Assembly: GCA_016714765.1 (NCBI GenBank)
Contig: JADKCF010000043.1
Location: 1-64,000 of the forward strand
Direction: 5' to 3'
Origin: Saprospiraceae bacterium
GTDB lineage: Bacteria > Bacteroidota > Bacteroidia > Chitinophagales > Saprospiraceae
DNA length: 64,000 nucleotides
Positions 20,716-31,343 of this stretch are shown here, one piece after another. The translations under genes were made by a program, and so were the position numbers. The stretch's first letter is position 1. Each line of letters starts with the position of its first letter. Below the pieces are notes generated by a model, which worked only from the letters and a program-made list of their open reading frames with translations, made no database searches and was not told the DNA's origin.

Positions 20716-22742
20716 TTATTTTTTTATTACTTCAAACTTAAATGTCTTTACACAACTTTCATCAGAAATATATGCGATATATATACCTGATGGAAATTGT
20801 TCTACATCTATTTCAGTTATAGGATATGTTAAACTATAACTATTAATTAATTGTCCACTAATGGTATAAATATAGTATTTCTTAGAAGAAATTATATTTT
20901 TCAATTTTAAAAATAATTTTTGAGATGTAGGATTTGGATAAAAAACAAAATCACAACTCGTCGTATCAGAAATTATAGTTGGTGATTTTTTTAAATAACA
21001 AACCTCTAAATAGGGATGTTTTTCACTATTTGGATAATCGGAAGAGCAAAAAAGTAACGCATTTGTTGGAATTTCATCTTTTTGTTTTAACATCAAACCA
21101 TAATTCTGTGATTTTAAGTCTAAAAATAATTTTGTTATGTCAACATTAGAATAATCTTGTGCGGCAGATAATGGACTATTTAAGACAACTTGATTGTCTG
21201 GTACTGTAGGTGGTTGATTATCCCATGTAGCTGTATTTTCTTCCCAAGATTTTGTTATTTTTTGTAGTATTCCTTGATTTTTTATCCCAGTATGACCATT
21301 AAGTGTTCCTAAAGGTCCTGTTGCAAATAAGTTTAGATTTGCTGATAGAATTTTAACAGTATCGAGTTCTTCCGGTATATCAAACTTGAACAAAGCCCTA
21401 TTTTGATTTAAGCCACCTAAAGCCCCTGGAATTGTATATGTTGCCAGCTGGATAGCATCTCCAAAATTGGAAGAAGATGTATTATAAAAGTCATGATAAC
21501 CAATTGCGACATCATCATAAATTGGGATTTTTATGCACTGTATTGAATCTGAATTTGAATTAAGTGGGATTATCTCAAAAGCACTAAAAAATGGGTCCAA
21601 AGATCCATCTATTTCGCTTGTAACAGAACCACTAAGGATTACTTTATTTCTGATACTATTCACTTTCCAAGCATTATCTTCATCACCATAATCAAATGTA
21701 AAATATTTAATTTCATTTAGATCCGCATCTAGAAAAATAATATAAATATCCGTTTTTTATTTTTTCCTTCAATAGAACATGCGATAGCATATCCATTTGG
21801 TGTCTCAGTAATCCACCTTACTTCGGCGTTAAATCCCTTTTTTACCGTTTTTAAAGCTATTTGAGCTCCATTATTATCCAATTTGGTGATACTAATTTCA
21901 TTTCTCTCAGTTCCAGTATCTTTAATGGTGGAAACCACTATGAACTCTTTTTTTGAATTTTCAATTGTGCATGTGACGTTATATGGAGTATAGACTTGCT
22001 CCTTGGAGAATTCCCATTTCCTAATTCCATTTTTATCTGTTTTAATGACTTTTGATGTATAGCTTGAATTTATTACTGCTGAAAAACCAGATAAAATATA
22101 CCCTTTATCTGATGCCAATTTAATAGACCAACCTTCATCGTCTTGGTTTCCACCGAAGGTTCGAATCCATATTAAATTTCCTTCTTGATTTATTTCTCCT
22201 AGTAATATATCCTTTAAACCATTTGGACTTTTTGTAAAACCGACAAAGACTATTTCTTGATCTTCAGTTATTATTGCATCTCTCAAATAGTCATCACCTA
22301 TTCCTCCATATGTAAATTCATTGATCACATTACCTTTATTATCGGTGATGACGAACCAGCAATCACCTGCTCCATTTCCAAAACTTCTAGTAGTTCCACA
22401 AATCAATAAATTTCCATTTTTAAACTCCTTTAGACTAATTCCGGTTTCTTTATCATAACCTCCAAATCTTTTTTCCCAATTTGTGTTCCCTAGCGAATCA
22501 GAATTTACTAAATAAAAATCAGTTTCATTACCATTTTGCAAATAACTCCAGCCAAGACTTAAATATTCTTTATTCTTTAATTCGATGGTTTCAAAAAAAA
22601 TCTCATCTTTGTCATTCGGGATTGTTTTTTGTATGATTAAATTTTGAGCTATTAGATACTCTGAAATAAAATAAAAATTAATAAAAATTAGGATGAAGTT
22701 TTCATTATACAATTTTTTCAACAAAAATAAGTAATTTTTCAT
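20716..22742 (-). CDS. T9SS type A secreted protein with DNRLRE-type domain, one frameshift
   Basis: Repaired, about 675 residues. A hydrophobic signal region (residues about 12-33) is followed by a repeat region with GGYDKETGISL, GGIGDDYLRDAII and GGNQDDEGWSIKLA, like propeller repeats of surface proteins. A DNRLRE-like beta domain follows (ALFKFDIPEELDTVKILSA, then NTATWDNQPP). The C-terminus FVFYPNPTSQKLFLKLKN to the end is a type A T9SS sorting domain (PNP motif, FPSGIYIAYI). The frame is broken in the T6 run at 21753-21758. Adding one base joins EGKNKK to TDIYIIFLDADL and on into the second part. Exported to the surface; function unknown. The AT content is high. Confidence 0.72.
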
Positions 22743-22839
22743 GAGTTAATATGATATGTCGAAGTTTTATCCAAAATATTAGAAGCTGCAAGATATATAA
22801 GTTTAGGCAATGCACTTTAAGGCATAAAAATTTATACAA

Positions 22840-25818
22840 ATGAGTAAAACATCCAATACTCTATTTTTTTTGCTTATACTTTATATTGTACATATCTCAA
22901 ATTTACATGGGCAATCTATACAAATCAAAACCTTAAATGTAAAAAATGGATTTCCATCAAATGATGTTTACTGTGTAAAGCAAGATTCAAGGGGATTTAT
23001 TTGGGGCACAACTAACAAAGGTGTGGTTAGATATGATGGTAAAAAATATAAGTTATTTACTGTAAATGAAGGACTAGCGTCTAATGACAATTTCTCTATG
23101 CTCATTGATAGTAAAGATAATATTTGGTTATATTCATTCAAAGCCATTTCAAAAATCGAACCAAGTGGCAAGATTAAAAGATTTGGAAATACGAAGAATT
23201 TTTTCTATAATTTTGTGATTGATAAACATGACAGAATTTTTTATTCTGTATTGGACAAACCAAGACTAGATGGATATTCTGGTGAATATTCGCATTTTAT
23301 GTTGAAAAATGATTCTTTAATAAATTTACATCGACCAACTTCGCAAAGTAAAATAGATAACAAAAAATTTAATGGCTTTCCATTTTTTAAAAATGGAATT
23401 TATACTACAGTTATATTTAATTTTATTGAAGGAAAAAATTATTCAGTGGAAGAATTAGATTACAGTGACTTGACATTTAAAAAAGTAAGTAATATTGGGT
23501 TTAAAAATTTCGCACTCAAAGGATCTAATGTTCACATAGAGTATCACGAAATCAATAATGACTATGCCATTTTATTTGGCTTACGATCATATAAAGTAAT
23601 ATACAAAAATCAAATCACCTTGCAATATGATTATCCTTTTGGTCTAAAAAAAATTACCAAACAGAATTTGATAAACACACATAATGAGGTTCTTGTAACA
23701 TTTAACAAAGGGTATATAAATGTAAACCAAACGAATTAAACCCATTAGAGTTTTCCATATATAATGAAAGAAAATGTGTCTAACATTCTACCGGATAAAG
23801 ATGGAAATTTCTGGTATTCCACGATAGGAGAAGGTCTTTTTATGATTCCAAATTTTGTTATCCAAAAAAATATAGTAAAAAATAAAAATTTGCATAAGGA
23901 AATTGTTACAAAGATAGATGGTGATGGTGTTAATAATATTTTCTGTGGCACTAGCAATAATGGTGTAGGCAATTTAGATGGAAATTTATATTACAAATCG
24001 GAAATTTTTCAGGGTATCAATGCACTTAAAATTAATAAGAAGTCGGTTTATTTTTGCGGCAATAATGCTTTTTATAAAGACAACAGATTAATTAATCCTC
24101 AGCCCGCTAAAGCCCTTTCCATTTTTAGAGATTCTATAGCTATAGCAACAACCTTTGGAATTAATTTTTTACCAATAGCGAATCCCAAAATTCCTACTTC
24201 TCCTAGTTCTTCACAAATTACCGATATTCGAGGTAGATTTTATTCTGTCCTCCTCCTCTCCAATCTCTTCTATTCCGGTAACCAACAAGGTCTCTTTTGG
24301 GGAAGGCCAAAAAAAGACGAACTTTTCCCCATTTGTCTAGAAGACTCAGATGAATCTGTTTCTGTAAATGGTATTTTGGAGGCGGCAGATAAAAATATTT
24401 GGGTGTCTACTGAAGGCAAAGGTGTATATGTCTTAAAAGATAAAAAAGTAATCAGGCATTTTGAAAAAGAACTTTTAGATGGTAACATTCACTCCATGAA
24501 GATAGACGAACAAGATCAGGTGTGGATATCGACTAGAAAGGGCATCAATAAAATAGAGAAAGGGCCGCGAGATTATAGAGTCAAAAAATATACAAGTTAT
24601 CATGGATTGCCCAGCGACTATGTATATGATACCTATTGCTACCAAGACATATTGTACGCTGCAACGGACGAAGGATTGGTCAAAATCGACATGAATGAGC
24701 TGGATAAACTTAATTTTGGTATGCCTCCACCTGTATATATTATGAATGCTACTGTCCAATCAAAATCTACCTTATTAAAATTGAATACAGATACAATAGG
24801 CGAATTCAGTTCTCAGCAGAATACAATTTCATTTGAATATACGGGTATATCATATAAGAGTAATGGGAATATTAGTTTTGAATATCGACTGCTTCCGACC
24901 ATAAATAAGTGGGTAGCTACTACCAATGATAATATTACATTTAATAACTTGTCAGCAGGAGATTATAGTTTTGAAGTAGTCGCTATAAATGCTATCGGGA
25001 TTAGAAGCGCAAAGCCGGCGGTTTATAGATTTCGTATTGAAAAACATTTTACGGCTACTATTTGGTTTATTACACTTTGTATCGGACTTATTATTGGATT
25101 GATAGGATGGGCTATTTATAAATATCTGAAATATGAAAAATTAAAATTGGGGGAAAAGTCACAAAACGAGAAGGTCATTGCCGAATTAACGCTAAAATCT
25201 CTTCAGGCGCAACTCAATCCACATTTTATTTTCAATTCATTGAATGCCATTCAACAATTTATAAATGTAGAAAACAGAAAAGAAGCCAATGAATACCTGG
25301 CACGATTTGCTAGACTGATGCGTTTATATCTTGGGGGGTCAGAAAATCAATTTATCTCACTCGAACAAGAAATGGAAGTAATAAAATTATATTGCCAGTT
25401 GGAACATTTGCGATTTTCAGATAGATTTAGATACGAGATAAATATGGATGACAGTATAGATTTAAAAAATGTGGAAGTTCCGGCAATGTTGCTACAGCCT
25501 CATGTGGAAAATGCCATTCGCCACGGATTAATACCATGTGACAGCGATAACAATTTATTGCAGATAAACATTTATTCCGTAAATGATGGAGTAATATGCG
25601 CAATAAAAGACAACGGTATCGGAAGGAGTCAATCTTTTATAAATAAACAAGGAAAAGAAAATCGTCACAAGTCACTCGGAAACAAAATATCAAAAGAAAG
25701 GCTAGATGCGATTAGGTCTCTGCATCTTGCATATATTACTGAAGAAATCAGCGACGTCATAGTGGATGGTGAAATAAGAGGTACTTGTGTTGAGATATAT
25801 ATTAGAAAAAAGGATTAA
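22840..25818 (+). CDS. LytS-type sensor histidine kinase with periplasmic beta-propeller, frameshifted
   Basis: Repaired, about 990 residues. A signal peptide or N-terminal helix (LFFLLILYIVHIS) precedes a two-component-regulator (Reg_prop) propeller (NGFPSNDVYCVKQDSRGFIW, NEGLASNDNF) and a Y_Y_Y domain (near nt 24770-25040). One membrane helix follows (IWFITLCIGLIIGLIGWAIY), then the His_kinase domain with LQAQLNPHFIFNSLNAIQQF, whose His is the phosphorylation site, and an ATPase with DNGIGRS. The frame is broken in 23700-23770, probably twice: one piece reads KPNELNPLEFSIYNE before rejoining at KENVSNIL. It senses an extracellular ligand and pairs with the response regulator 10 bp downstream. 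The propeller half is more AT-rich than the kinase half. Confidence 0.82.
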
Positions 25819-25828
25819 AAGATAAATA

Positions 25829-26590
25829 GTGCCAATGAATTTAAGTGCTATAATAGTGGATGATGAGCTTCCTGGCAGAGAAAATTTGGTTGCCATTATT
25901 TCAAGTTATTTTAATAATATTGAAATTGTAGACCAGGCTAATTCTATTGACAGTGCTTATATCAAAATTAATGAAAAAAAACCGGACTTTATTTTTTTGG
26001 ACATGGAACTTGGTTATGGTACTGGATTTGACTTGATAGACATGTTCGAAAATCCGGGTTTTGAAGTGATTTTTGTGACAGCATATCATGACTATGCGGC
26101 CAAAGCATTCAGGACTATAGCTTCAGATTATTTATTGAAACCAATAGATGTCGAAGACCTGCGAAAGGCTATTGAAAAGGTAACCGAAAGAATAGATTAT
26201 AAGCGTATCAAAGAAAACCAAGGATTTGATCAAGCACCTGGTGCTGATTTCATAAAACTCACCGGGTCTGATGGTCAGGAAATGATCCCTGTGGATGAGA
26301 TTGTCTATTTACAATCGCTTAACTATTACACGAGTGTGGTTTTAAAAAACAAACGAAAAATACTGACTACAAGGCATTTGAAAGACTATGAAGAAATGCT
26401 CCGGAAGTATGATTTTTATCGGATACACAATTCATACATCATTAATATAAAACACCTAAAAGGCGTTACAACAAAAAATGAGCTTTCTGCTTGGATGGTT
26501 GACGATATCAAAATTAGCATATCCAGAAGGCGAAAGGACGAATTCTACAAGTTTATCGAATCCAAAGATAAAAACGTTACCGAATTCTGA
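25829..26590 (+). CDS. LytTR-family response regulator
   Basis: 253 residues. The N-terminal receiver (1-120) has the acidic pair VDDE (residues about 10-13), phosphoacceptor Asp in PDFIFLDMELGYG, Thr/Ala at FVTAYHDYA, and Lys in YLLKPID. The C-terminal LytTR DNA-binding domain (about 145-245) has DEIVYLQSLNYYTSVVL, TRHLKDYEEML and FYRIHNSYIIN, all LytTR hallmarks. It is the partner of the histidine kinase 10 bp upstream. LytTR regulators bind direct repeats spaced about two helical turns apart; such a repeat lies at this gene's own 3' end. Confidence 0.9.
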   Translation: MPMNLSAIIVDDELPGRENLVAIISSYFNNIEIVDQANSIDSAYIKINEKKPDFIFLDMELGYGTGFDLIDMFENPGFEVIFVTAYHDYAAKAFRTIASDYLLKPIDVEDLRKAIEKVTERIDYKRIKENQGFDQAPGADFIKLTGSDGQEMIPVDEIVYLQSLNYYTSVVLKNKRKILTTRHLKDYEEMLRKYDFYRIHNSYIINIKHLKGVTTKNELSAWMVDDIKISISRRRKDEFYKFIESKDKNVTEF

Positions 26591-26615
26591 AAATTTATTA
26601 CCGAATTCTGAAAAT
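26577..26615 (+). repeat. Two perfect 18 bp direct repeats, period 21 bp
   Basis: TTACCGAATTCTGAAAAT occurs at 26577-26594 and again at 26598-26615, a 21 bp period (two helical turns). The first copy spans the stop codon of the LytTR regulator. The second copy also forms an inverted repeat with the following bases (ATTCTG, then CAGAAT at 26617-26622). It could be a LytTR binding site or a simple slippage duplication. Confidence 0.7.
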
Positions 26616-26751
26616 ACAGAATTATCGGAATATGGGTAGTTACATTTACACTGTCGATTGACCCTTTGATTATGTGAAATACATGTCCACCCGTGTTTTC
26701 CTATGAATTTTAAAATCTTCTATGAACATTTCGAATTGCAGCACTTAAAAG

Positions 26752-26776
26752 AAGCTCTGAATTTCAGAGCTTTTTT
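26752..26776. terminator. Bidirectional rho-independent terminator between LytTR regulator and folE
   Basis: AAGCTCTG at 26752-26759 pairs with CAGAGCTT at 26765-26772, with a 5 bp loop, followed by T6 on the + strand; A-rich sequence before it serves the - strand. Suited to the convergent genes on either side. Confidence 0.75.
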
Positions 26777-26787
26777 ATTTTTATAAT

Positions 26788-27522
26788 TTAACCTGTGACA
26801 TATTTCAAAAATTCTGACTTTTTATTTGCGTCCTGAAATTTTCCGGAGTATGCAGAAGTGATAGTACTGCTGTTGATATCCTGAATACCACGGGAAGAAA
26901 CACATAAGTGATGTGCATCTACCATGACTGCAACATCTTCAGACTGAACGGCACGTTTTATTTCCTCTGAGATCTGAATGGTCAATCTTTCTTGCACCTG
27001 AGGCCTTTTGGCATAATACTGTACAATTCGGTTGAGTTTTGACAAGCCTATTACCTTACCTGATGATATATAAGCAACATGCACTTTGCCTATTATTGGG
27101 ACAAAATGGTGCTCACAATTGGAGTAAAAGGTGATATCTTTTTCTACCAGCATTTCAGCATACTGGTATTTATTATCGAATAACCTGATATCCGGTTTAT
27201 TGGCCGGATTTAGTCCGCTGAATATTTCTTTTACATACATCTTGGCTACCCTGTAAGGAGTACCTTTCAGACTATCATCTGTAAGATCAAGACCCAATAT
27301 GTTCATTATTTCTCTAAAGTGACCTTCTATTTCAGATATTTTCTGGTCATCACTTTTCAGAAAAGCATCTTCTCTCATGGGTGTATCCACGCCAGTAAAT
27401 ATGTGGTCATCCCCTTCGTTTTCATACCTTTGTGTGGGTGAGGAACTAGCATGCCCTTGAAAGTAATCTTCCGGCGTATCGATTTTGAGTTTCCTGGGTT
27501 TAGATTTTAAGATTTGCTCCAT
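26788..27522 (-). CDS. folE: GTP cyclohydrolase I
   Basis: 244 residues. It converts GTP to 7,8-dihydroneopterin triphosphate, the first step of folate/pterin synthesis, in the cytosol as a zinc-dependent decamer. Zinc ligands are visible in SNCEHHFVP (Cys and His, about residues 134-142) and HHLCVSSRG (about residue 208). The core also has GKVIGLSKLNRIVQYYAKRPQVQERL, the family signature. The N-terminal 70 residues are a variable extension. The frame is intact. It is divergent from the Usp genes, so the 178 bp between them must hold promoters for both. Confidence 0.95.
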   Translation of the reverse strand: MEQILKSKPRKLKIDTPEDYFQGHASSSPTQRYENEGDDHIFTGVDTPMREDAFLKSDDQKISEIEGHFREIMNILGLDLTDDSLKGTPYRVAKMYVKEIFSGLNPANKPDIRLFDNKYQYAEMLVEKDITFYSNCEHHFVPIIGKVHVAYISSGKVIGLSKLNRIVQYYAKRPQVQERLTIQISEEIKRAVQSEDVAVMVDAHHLCVSSRGIQDINSSTITSAYSGKFQDANKKSEFLKYVTG

Positions 27523-27700
27523 TGATTTGAATTTTGTACATAACGCAAGTTTCTTAATAATGTTTAATTAATTATGTGTATTAGTTAAACAAAACGAGTG
27601 ATTTTATATATTTGAATGATTTATGTCAGAAATGGAACTAATGTGAATCATCTAAACAAAGTAATATGATTCATAACTTTGAATTACAAAATCATATATA

Positions 27701-28552
27701 ATGATACAAATACTTGTTCCTGTTGATTTTACGAAAGTGTCTTTTTCAGCTTATCACTACGCTATAAAAATGGCAGAAGAGATGAATGCTGAAATCACTG
27801 TGATGCATGTCATCAATGGAAGTTTTACTACAGCCGATACAATGTTTTTGGATTCGATGGATGCATCGTTTGAGGCAGCTGAAAAGAGGCTGCAATATTT
27901 TGTCTACGAGTACTCTGATAAAATGGGTTATACTCAAAGTAAAGTGACGACGAAGACAGATGTGCGATTTGGAGTGCCTGGATTTACCATTGCTGATTTT
28001 GCTACGGATAAGAAATTTGACTACATAGTGGCAGGAATGAGGGATAACCACAGCATCATCGAAAGAGTACTAGGCACTACTTCTACTATCATTACAAAAC
28101 TGTCTACTTGTCCTGTTATACTTATACATGAAAACACAAGGTGGGTAAAACCTTCCAAGGTTATATTTACTATTGATGACAGTACCGATTTTGATGAGTC
28201 CATTTATAGTTATATCAGATTTAACAGTGTCTTTAAAGCACCCACAGATTTTATACACATTAAGCGGGATGACAAGGAAATAGACAGCACCAAAGATGCG
28301 ATTATAAAAGAAGTTTTTAAGAAAAAAGAGCCCGATTTTAGCTTCGAGGTGAAAACCATTTATGGAGGCGATATTGTACAGTCTATCATTGATTTTTCTA
28401 TTTTCGAAAAAGCAGACATGCTGGTCATGGTACATAGGAAAAGAAGTTTTCTGGATTCATTTTTCAACAGATCCCTAAGCATCAGGACCGCAGAGGGTTT
28501 ACATTTACCTATCATGGTACTGGAAGAAAATCCTCCTCTGGTAAAAAACTGA
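27701..28552 (+). CDS. Tandem-domain universal stress protein (first)
   Basis: 283 residues with two Usp alpha/beta folds. It starts IQILVPVDFTKVSFSAYHYA, the usual Usp opening. Domain 1 ends VILIHEN near residue 147, after VLGTTSTIITKLSTCPV, which corresponds to the Gly-rich nucleotide motif G-2x-G-9x-G(S/T) but is poorly kept. Domain 2 (about 150-280) has KADMLVMVHRKRS and is more degenerate, so ATP binding there is doubtful. Usp proteins help survival under stress; a similar gene lies 44 bp downstream. Two TAnnTTTG-type boxes lie upstream (27607-27614 and 27674-27681). Confidence 0.82.
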   Translation: MIQILVPVDFTKVSFSAYHYAIKMAEEMNAEITVMHVINGSFTTADTMFLDSMDASFEAAEKRLQYFVYEYSDKMGYTQSKVTTKTDVRFGVPGFTIADFATDKKFDYIVAGMRDNHSIIERVLGTTSTIITKLSTCPVILIHENTRWVKPSKVIFTIDDSTDFDESIYSYIRFNSVFKAPTDFIHIKRDDKEIDSTKDAIIKEVFKKKEPDFSFEVKTIYGGDIVQSIIDFSIFEKADMLVMVHRKRSFLDSFFNRSLSIRTAEGLHLPIMVLEENPPLVKN

Positions 28553-28596
28553 TGCTTTGTTTATATTGATTTTATCATCATTAAAAGATTGCGATT

Positions 28597-29397
28597 ATGT
28601 TCAAGATATTATGTCCTTCAGATTTATCTGTTAATGCTGGATTTGCCATAGAGTACGCAACTAATTTGTGCCAGATCATTCCTGCCGAGTTGCATATCGT
28701 ATCCTCATATAAAGTACCTGCATCTATAGGTTATCTTAAATCTATGGATGATAAAATCAAAGATGCCTTGAGAGAAGACCTGGAGAATTTTAGCGTCAGA
28801 TATACAACTATGTTACCAGAAGGTATTAAACCCTTTATCAGTGTTGTTCAAGGTAATACAAGCATTTCCGTTCTGGATTATGCTACAGATCATCAGATAG
28901 ATATGATAGTAATGGGTACAAGAGGAAGCACAGATATATCCAAGCTGGTACTGGGCAGTATTACAAAGAAGTTGTTTTCTATAAGCAATATACCTATTCT
29001 TGCGATACCTCAATGGGAGTCGGTTATATGGGACTTAAAGAAATTAGTGCTTTGTCTGGATGGGCACGGTATCAGCAATGAACATTCAATAAACTTATTG
29101 AGAGTATTTAAATCTATTCCTGGTCTAAAAATGGACGTCTTCCATGTAACTACTGAGGACGAAAAAATATCGTTAGCTGAAAATACAAAATTACTAGGAG
29201 GTATGATAGACCAAATTATAGATGTGGAAGGAATAGACCCCGTGTACGAAATCAAAAAGTATACAGAAAACAATGACATCAGTGTACTTGCCATGGTCAG
29301 AAGAAAGCATAATGTGTTGGAAAGGTTGTTTATTGAATCCAATACCACCGCCGAACTCTTTGCAACCAACAAACCTATACTCATGCTTCCTGAATAA
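28597..29397 (+). CDS. Tandem-domain universal stress protein (second)
   Basis: 266 residues, two Usp domains. The opening FKILCPSDLSVNAGFAIEYA and DMIVMGTRGSTDISKLVLGS match the family; the latter is a good GTRG-type nucleotide motif with a Gly-Ser end (about residues 106-127), better kept than in the upstream paralogue. The second domain has ISVLAMVRRKHN and a weaker motif. The gap to the upstream Usp gene is 44 bp, so the two are probably co-transcribed. Stress-linked role inferred from family only. Confidence 0.82.
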   Translation: MFKILCPSDLSVNAGFAIEYATNLCQIIPAELHIVSSYKVPASIGYLKSMDDKIKDALREDLENFSVRYTTMLPEGIKPFISVVQGNTSISVLDYATDHQIDMIVMGTRGSTDISKLVLGSITKKLFSISNIPILAIPQWESVIWDLKKLVLCLDGHGISNEHSINLLRVFKSIPGLKMDVFHVTTEDEKISLAENTKLLGGMIDQIIDVEGIDPVYEIKKYTENNDISVLAMVRRKHNVLERLFIESNTTAELFATNKPILMLPE

Positions 29398-29425
29398 TTA
29401 TGTTTCATTTTAACATTTTAAGAAG

Positions 29426-29433
29426 TATCTTTG
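29426..29433 (+). promoter_or_regulatory. Possible -7 element for aldehyde dehydrogenase gene
   Basis: TATCTTTG matches TAnnTTTG, 36 bp before the ATG at 29470. No convincing -33 TTTG box. Confidence 0.4.
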
Positions 29434-29469
29434 CCTTGATATTTTAAATTTTTATCATCATTTCTCATC

Positions 29470-30870
29470 ATGGTCATTTTCAATCATACCCTTCAAGAGG
29501 TAGAAAATTCATTCAATAAAAAAAGATTATTTTTTGATGAAGGACACACCAAATCTTATGCGTTCAGGTATCAGGCGCTAAAAAAATTGCTCTCCGGTAT
29601 CAAAAAATATAAGAAGGAAATCCTGGAAGCCATGTATGCTGACTACAAAAAACCAGCTATGGAGGCTTACGTTGGTGATGTAGGAGTAGTCATTGCGGAC
29701 TTAAAACATACTATGAAAGGGCTAAAGTCATGGATGGCCCCTGAAAGAGTAAATACACCCATTACAGTACAGCCAGGAAGAAGCAGGATAGTATATGAAC
29801 CCAAAGGAGTAGTGGTAATCTTTGCGCCATGGAACTACCCGTTTAATCTGGCCATAACGCCTTTGATAGGCGCAATAGCTGCCGGCAACTGTGTCATCAT
29901 CAAGCCCGCACATGAAACCCCACACACAGCTATTGTGATCGAAAAACTCATTAAGGAAATGTATGCACCTGAATACATCTCTGTTGTGATGGGGGATGGA
30001 AAAACAATGGGAGAAATGCTTCTGAGTCACTTCACTTTCAATCATATTTTCTTTACCGGTTCTGCCGCAACAGGTAGATGGATCATGGAAAAAGCTGCAC
30101 GAACCCTTACACCTGTTACTCTGGAGTTGGGTGGTAAATGTCCGGCTATCGTAGACACTTCAGCGAGAATTGATATAGCTATCAACCGCATATCCTGGGC
30201 AAAGTACTTTAATTGTGGTCAGACATGCCTTAGTCCGGATTATATTTTAGTACATGCAAGTATAAAAGATAAGTTTTTGCAAGGTGTCGTCCAAAAAATC
30301 AGTCAGTTTTATGGAAGTGATCCTCAGAAATCACCTGATTATGGTAGAATAGTCAATAGAGAAAGAACCTCAAAAATATTGTCTTATCTTGAGCAGGGAA
30401 AAATATATCATGGGGGCTCTAGTGATATGGAAGATAGCTATATAGAGCCAACCGTCATATTGGTGGATGATTTGGATAAGCCAATAATGAAAGAAGAAAT
30501 ATTTGGCCCACTGATGGTTGTCATTGCTTGGAAAAATAAAGAAGATCTGGTAAAAATAATCAGAATGAACAGATATCCCCTGGCATGTTATATTTTTGCG
30601 GAGGATTCAAGATTGATAGATTATTTAGTCGAAAAAATAGAGTTTGGAGGTGGATGTATCAATAATGCTTTAGCTCATTATGGTAACTCCCATTTGCCTT
30701 TTGGTGGAGTGATGAATAGTGGTTTTGGCAGGTATCATGGTAAATATAGCTTTGAAGCTTTTTCTAATGCAAAGCCGATTCTCAACTCTATGAGCGTTGC
30801 TGATCTCCATATCTGGTATCCGCCGTACACAGACACTAAATTCAGCCTTGTAGATAAGATTGTAGGCTGA
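29470..30870 (+). CDS. NAD(P)-dependent aldehyde dehydrogenase, class 3 / fatty-aldehyde type
   Basis: 466 residues, cytosolic oxidation of an aldehyde to an acid. FAPWNYPFNLAITPLIGAIA (about residue 118) and KPAHETPHTA form the cofactor fold, FTGSAATGR is the NAD loop, LELGGKCP carries the catalytic Glu, and NCGQTCLSPD carries the catalytic Cys (about residue 250). The roughly 460-residue length and the lack of the usual long N-terminus suit the class 3/YwdH-like group, which favours medium- and long-chain aldehydes. The frame is intact; convergent with the next gene (2 bp gap). Confidence 0.9.
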   Translation: MVIFNHTLQEVENSFNKKRLFFDEGHTKSYAFRYQALKKLLSGIKKYKKEILEAMYADYKKPAMEAYVGDVGVVIADLKHTMKGLKSWMAPERVNTPITVQPGRSRIVYEPKGVVVIFAPWNYPFNLAITPLIGAIAAGNCVIIKPAHETPHTAIVIEKLIKEMYAPEYISVVMGDGKTMGEMLLSHFTFNHIFFTGSAATGRWIMEKAARTLTPVTLELGGKCPAIVDTSARIDIAINRISWAKYFNCGQTCLSPDYILVHASIKDKFLQGVVQKISQFYGSDPQKSPDYGRIVNRERTSKILSYLEQGKIYHGGSSDMEDSYIEPTVILVDDLDKPIMKEEIFGPLMVVIAWKNKEDLVKIIRMNRYPLACYIFAEDSRLIDYLVEKIEFGGGCINNALAHYGNSHLPFGGVMNSGFGRYHGKYSFEAFSNAKPILNSMSVADLHIWYPPYTDTKFSLVDKIVG

Positions 30871-30872
30871 GT

Positions 30873-31343
30873 TTATTTTACAGACAGTTCCGTTATAATC
30901 TTTTGAACAGACTCTTTTTGGTTGGTGCCTATCAATATTTTTTTACCACTGACCAGCAATAATTGAAGGCCAAGTTTACCTTTTATGGTATATGCTTTGC
31001 CGGACTTACCGAGTCGGAGTCCCCAGCCACCATATTCGGAGATTGGGTGATATTCTCTGACTTCCCATTTTTTTATTTCAGACCATAAGATAGTATTCCA
31101 TTTTAAATGGAATGGCCTAAACTTGAAATGAATACCTTCATTGTCAATACTCGTGGATAGCTTGATGATGGACAAGAATATACTCAGAAAAGCGGCACTT
31201 ATGACACTGCCATAAAAAAACTGTATATCTGTATGTCCCATCTTGAAATATAGTACCCAATTGAAGATAAAAGTCAATGCTAAAATGGTCAAAGGCCAAA
31301 TGGCGTCAATAGTCTGGACTTCAGTAAAGGAATCTTTCTTCAT
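30873..31343 (-). CDS. Small two-helix membrane protein with PH-like domain
   Basis: About 156 residues when read from the ATG at 31343, which overlaps the M28 peptidase stop by one base (TGATG) and fixes the start. An upstream in-frame start would lie inside that gene. Two membrane helices (about residues 16-34, WPLTILALTFIFNWVLY, and 41-62, IQFFYGSVISAAFLSIFLSI) are followed by a C-terminal beta-rich domain with WGLRLGKSGKAYTIKGKLG and ending KESVQKIITELSVK. That layout resembles bacterial PH-like (bPH) membrane proteins. Translationally coupled to the peptidase. Function unknown. Confidence 0.65.
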   Translation of the reverse strand: MKKDSFTEVQTIDAIWPLTILALTFIFNWVLYFKMGHTDIQFFYGSVISAAFLSIFLSIIKLSTSIDNEGIHFKFRPFHLKWNTILWSEIKKWEVREYHPISEYGGWGLRLGKSGKAYTIKGKLGLQLLLVSGKKILIGTNQKESVQKIITELSVK

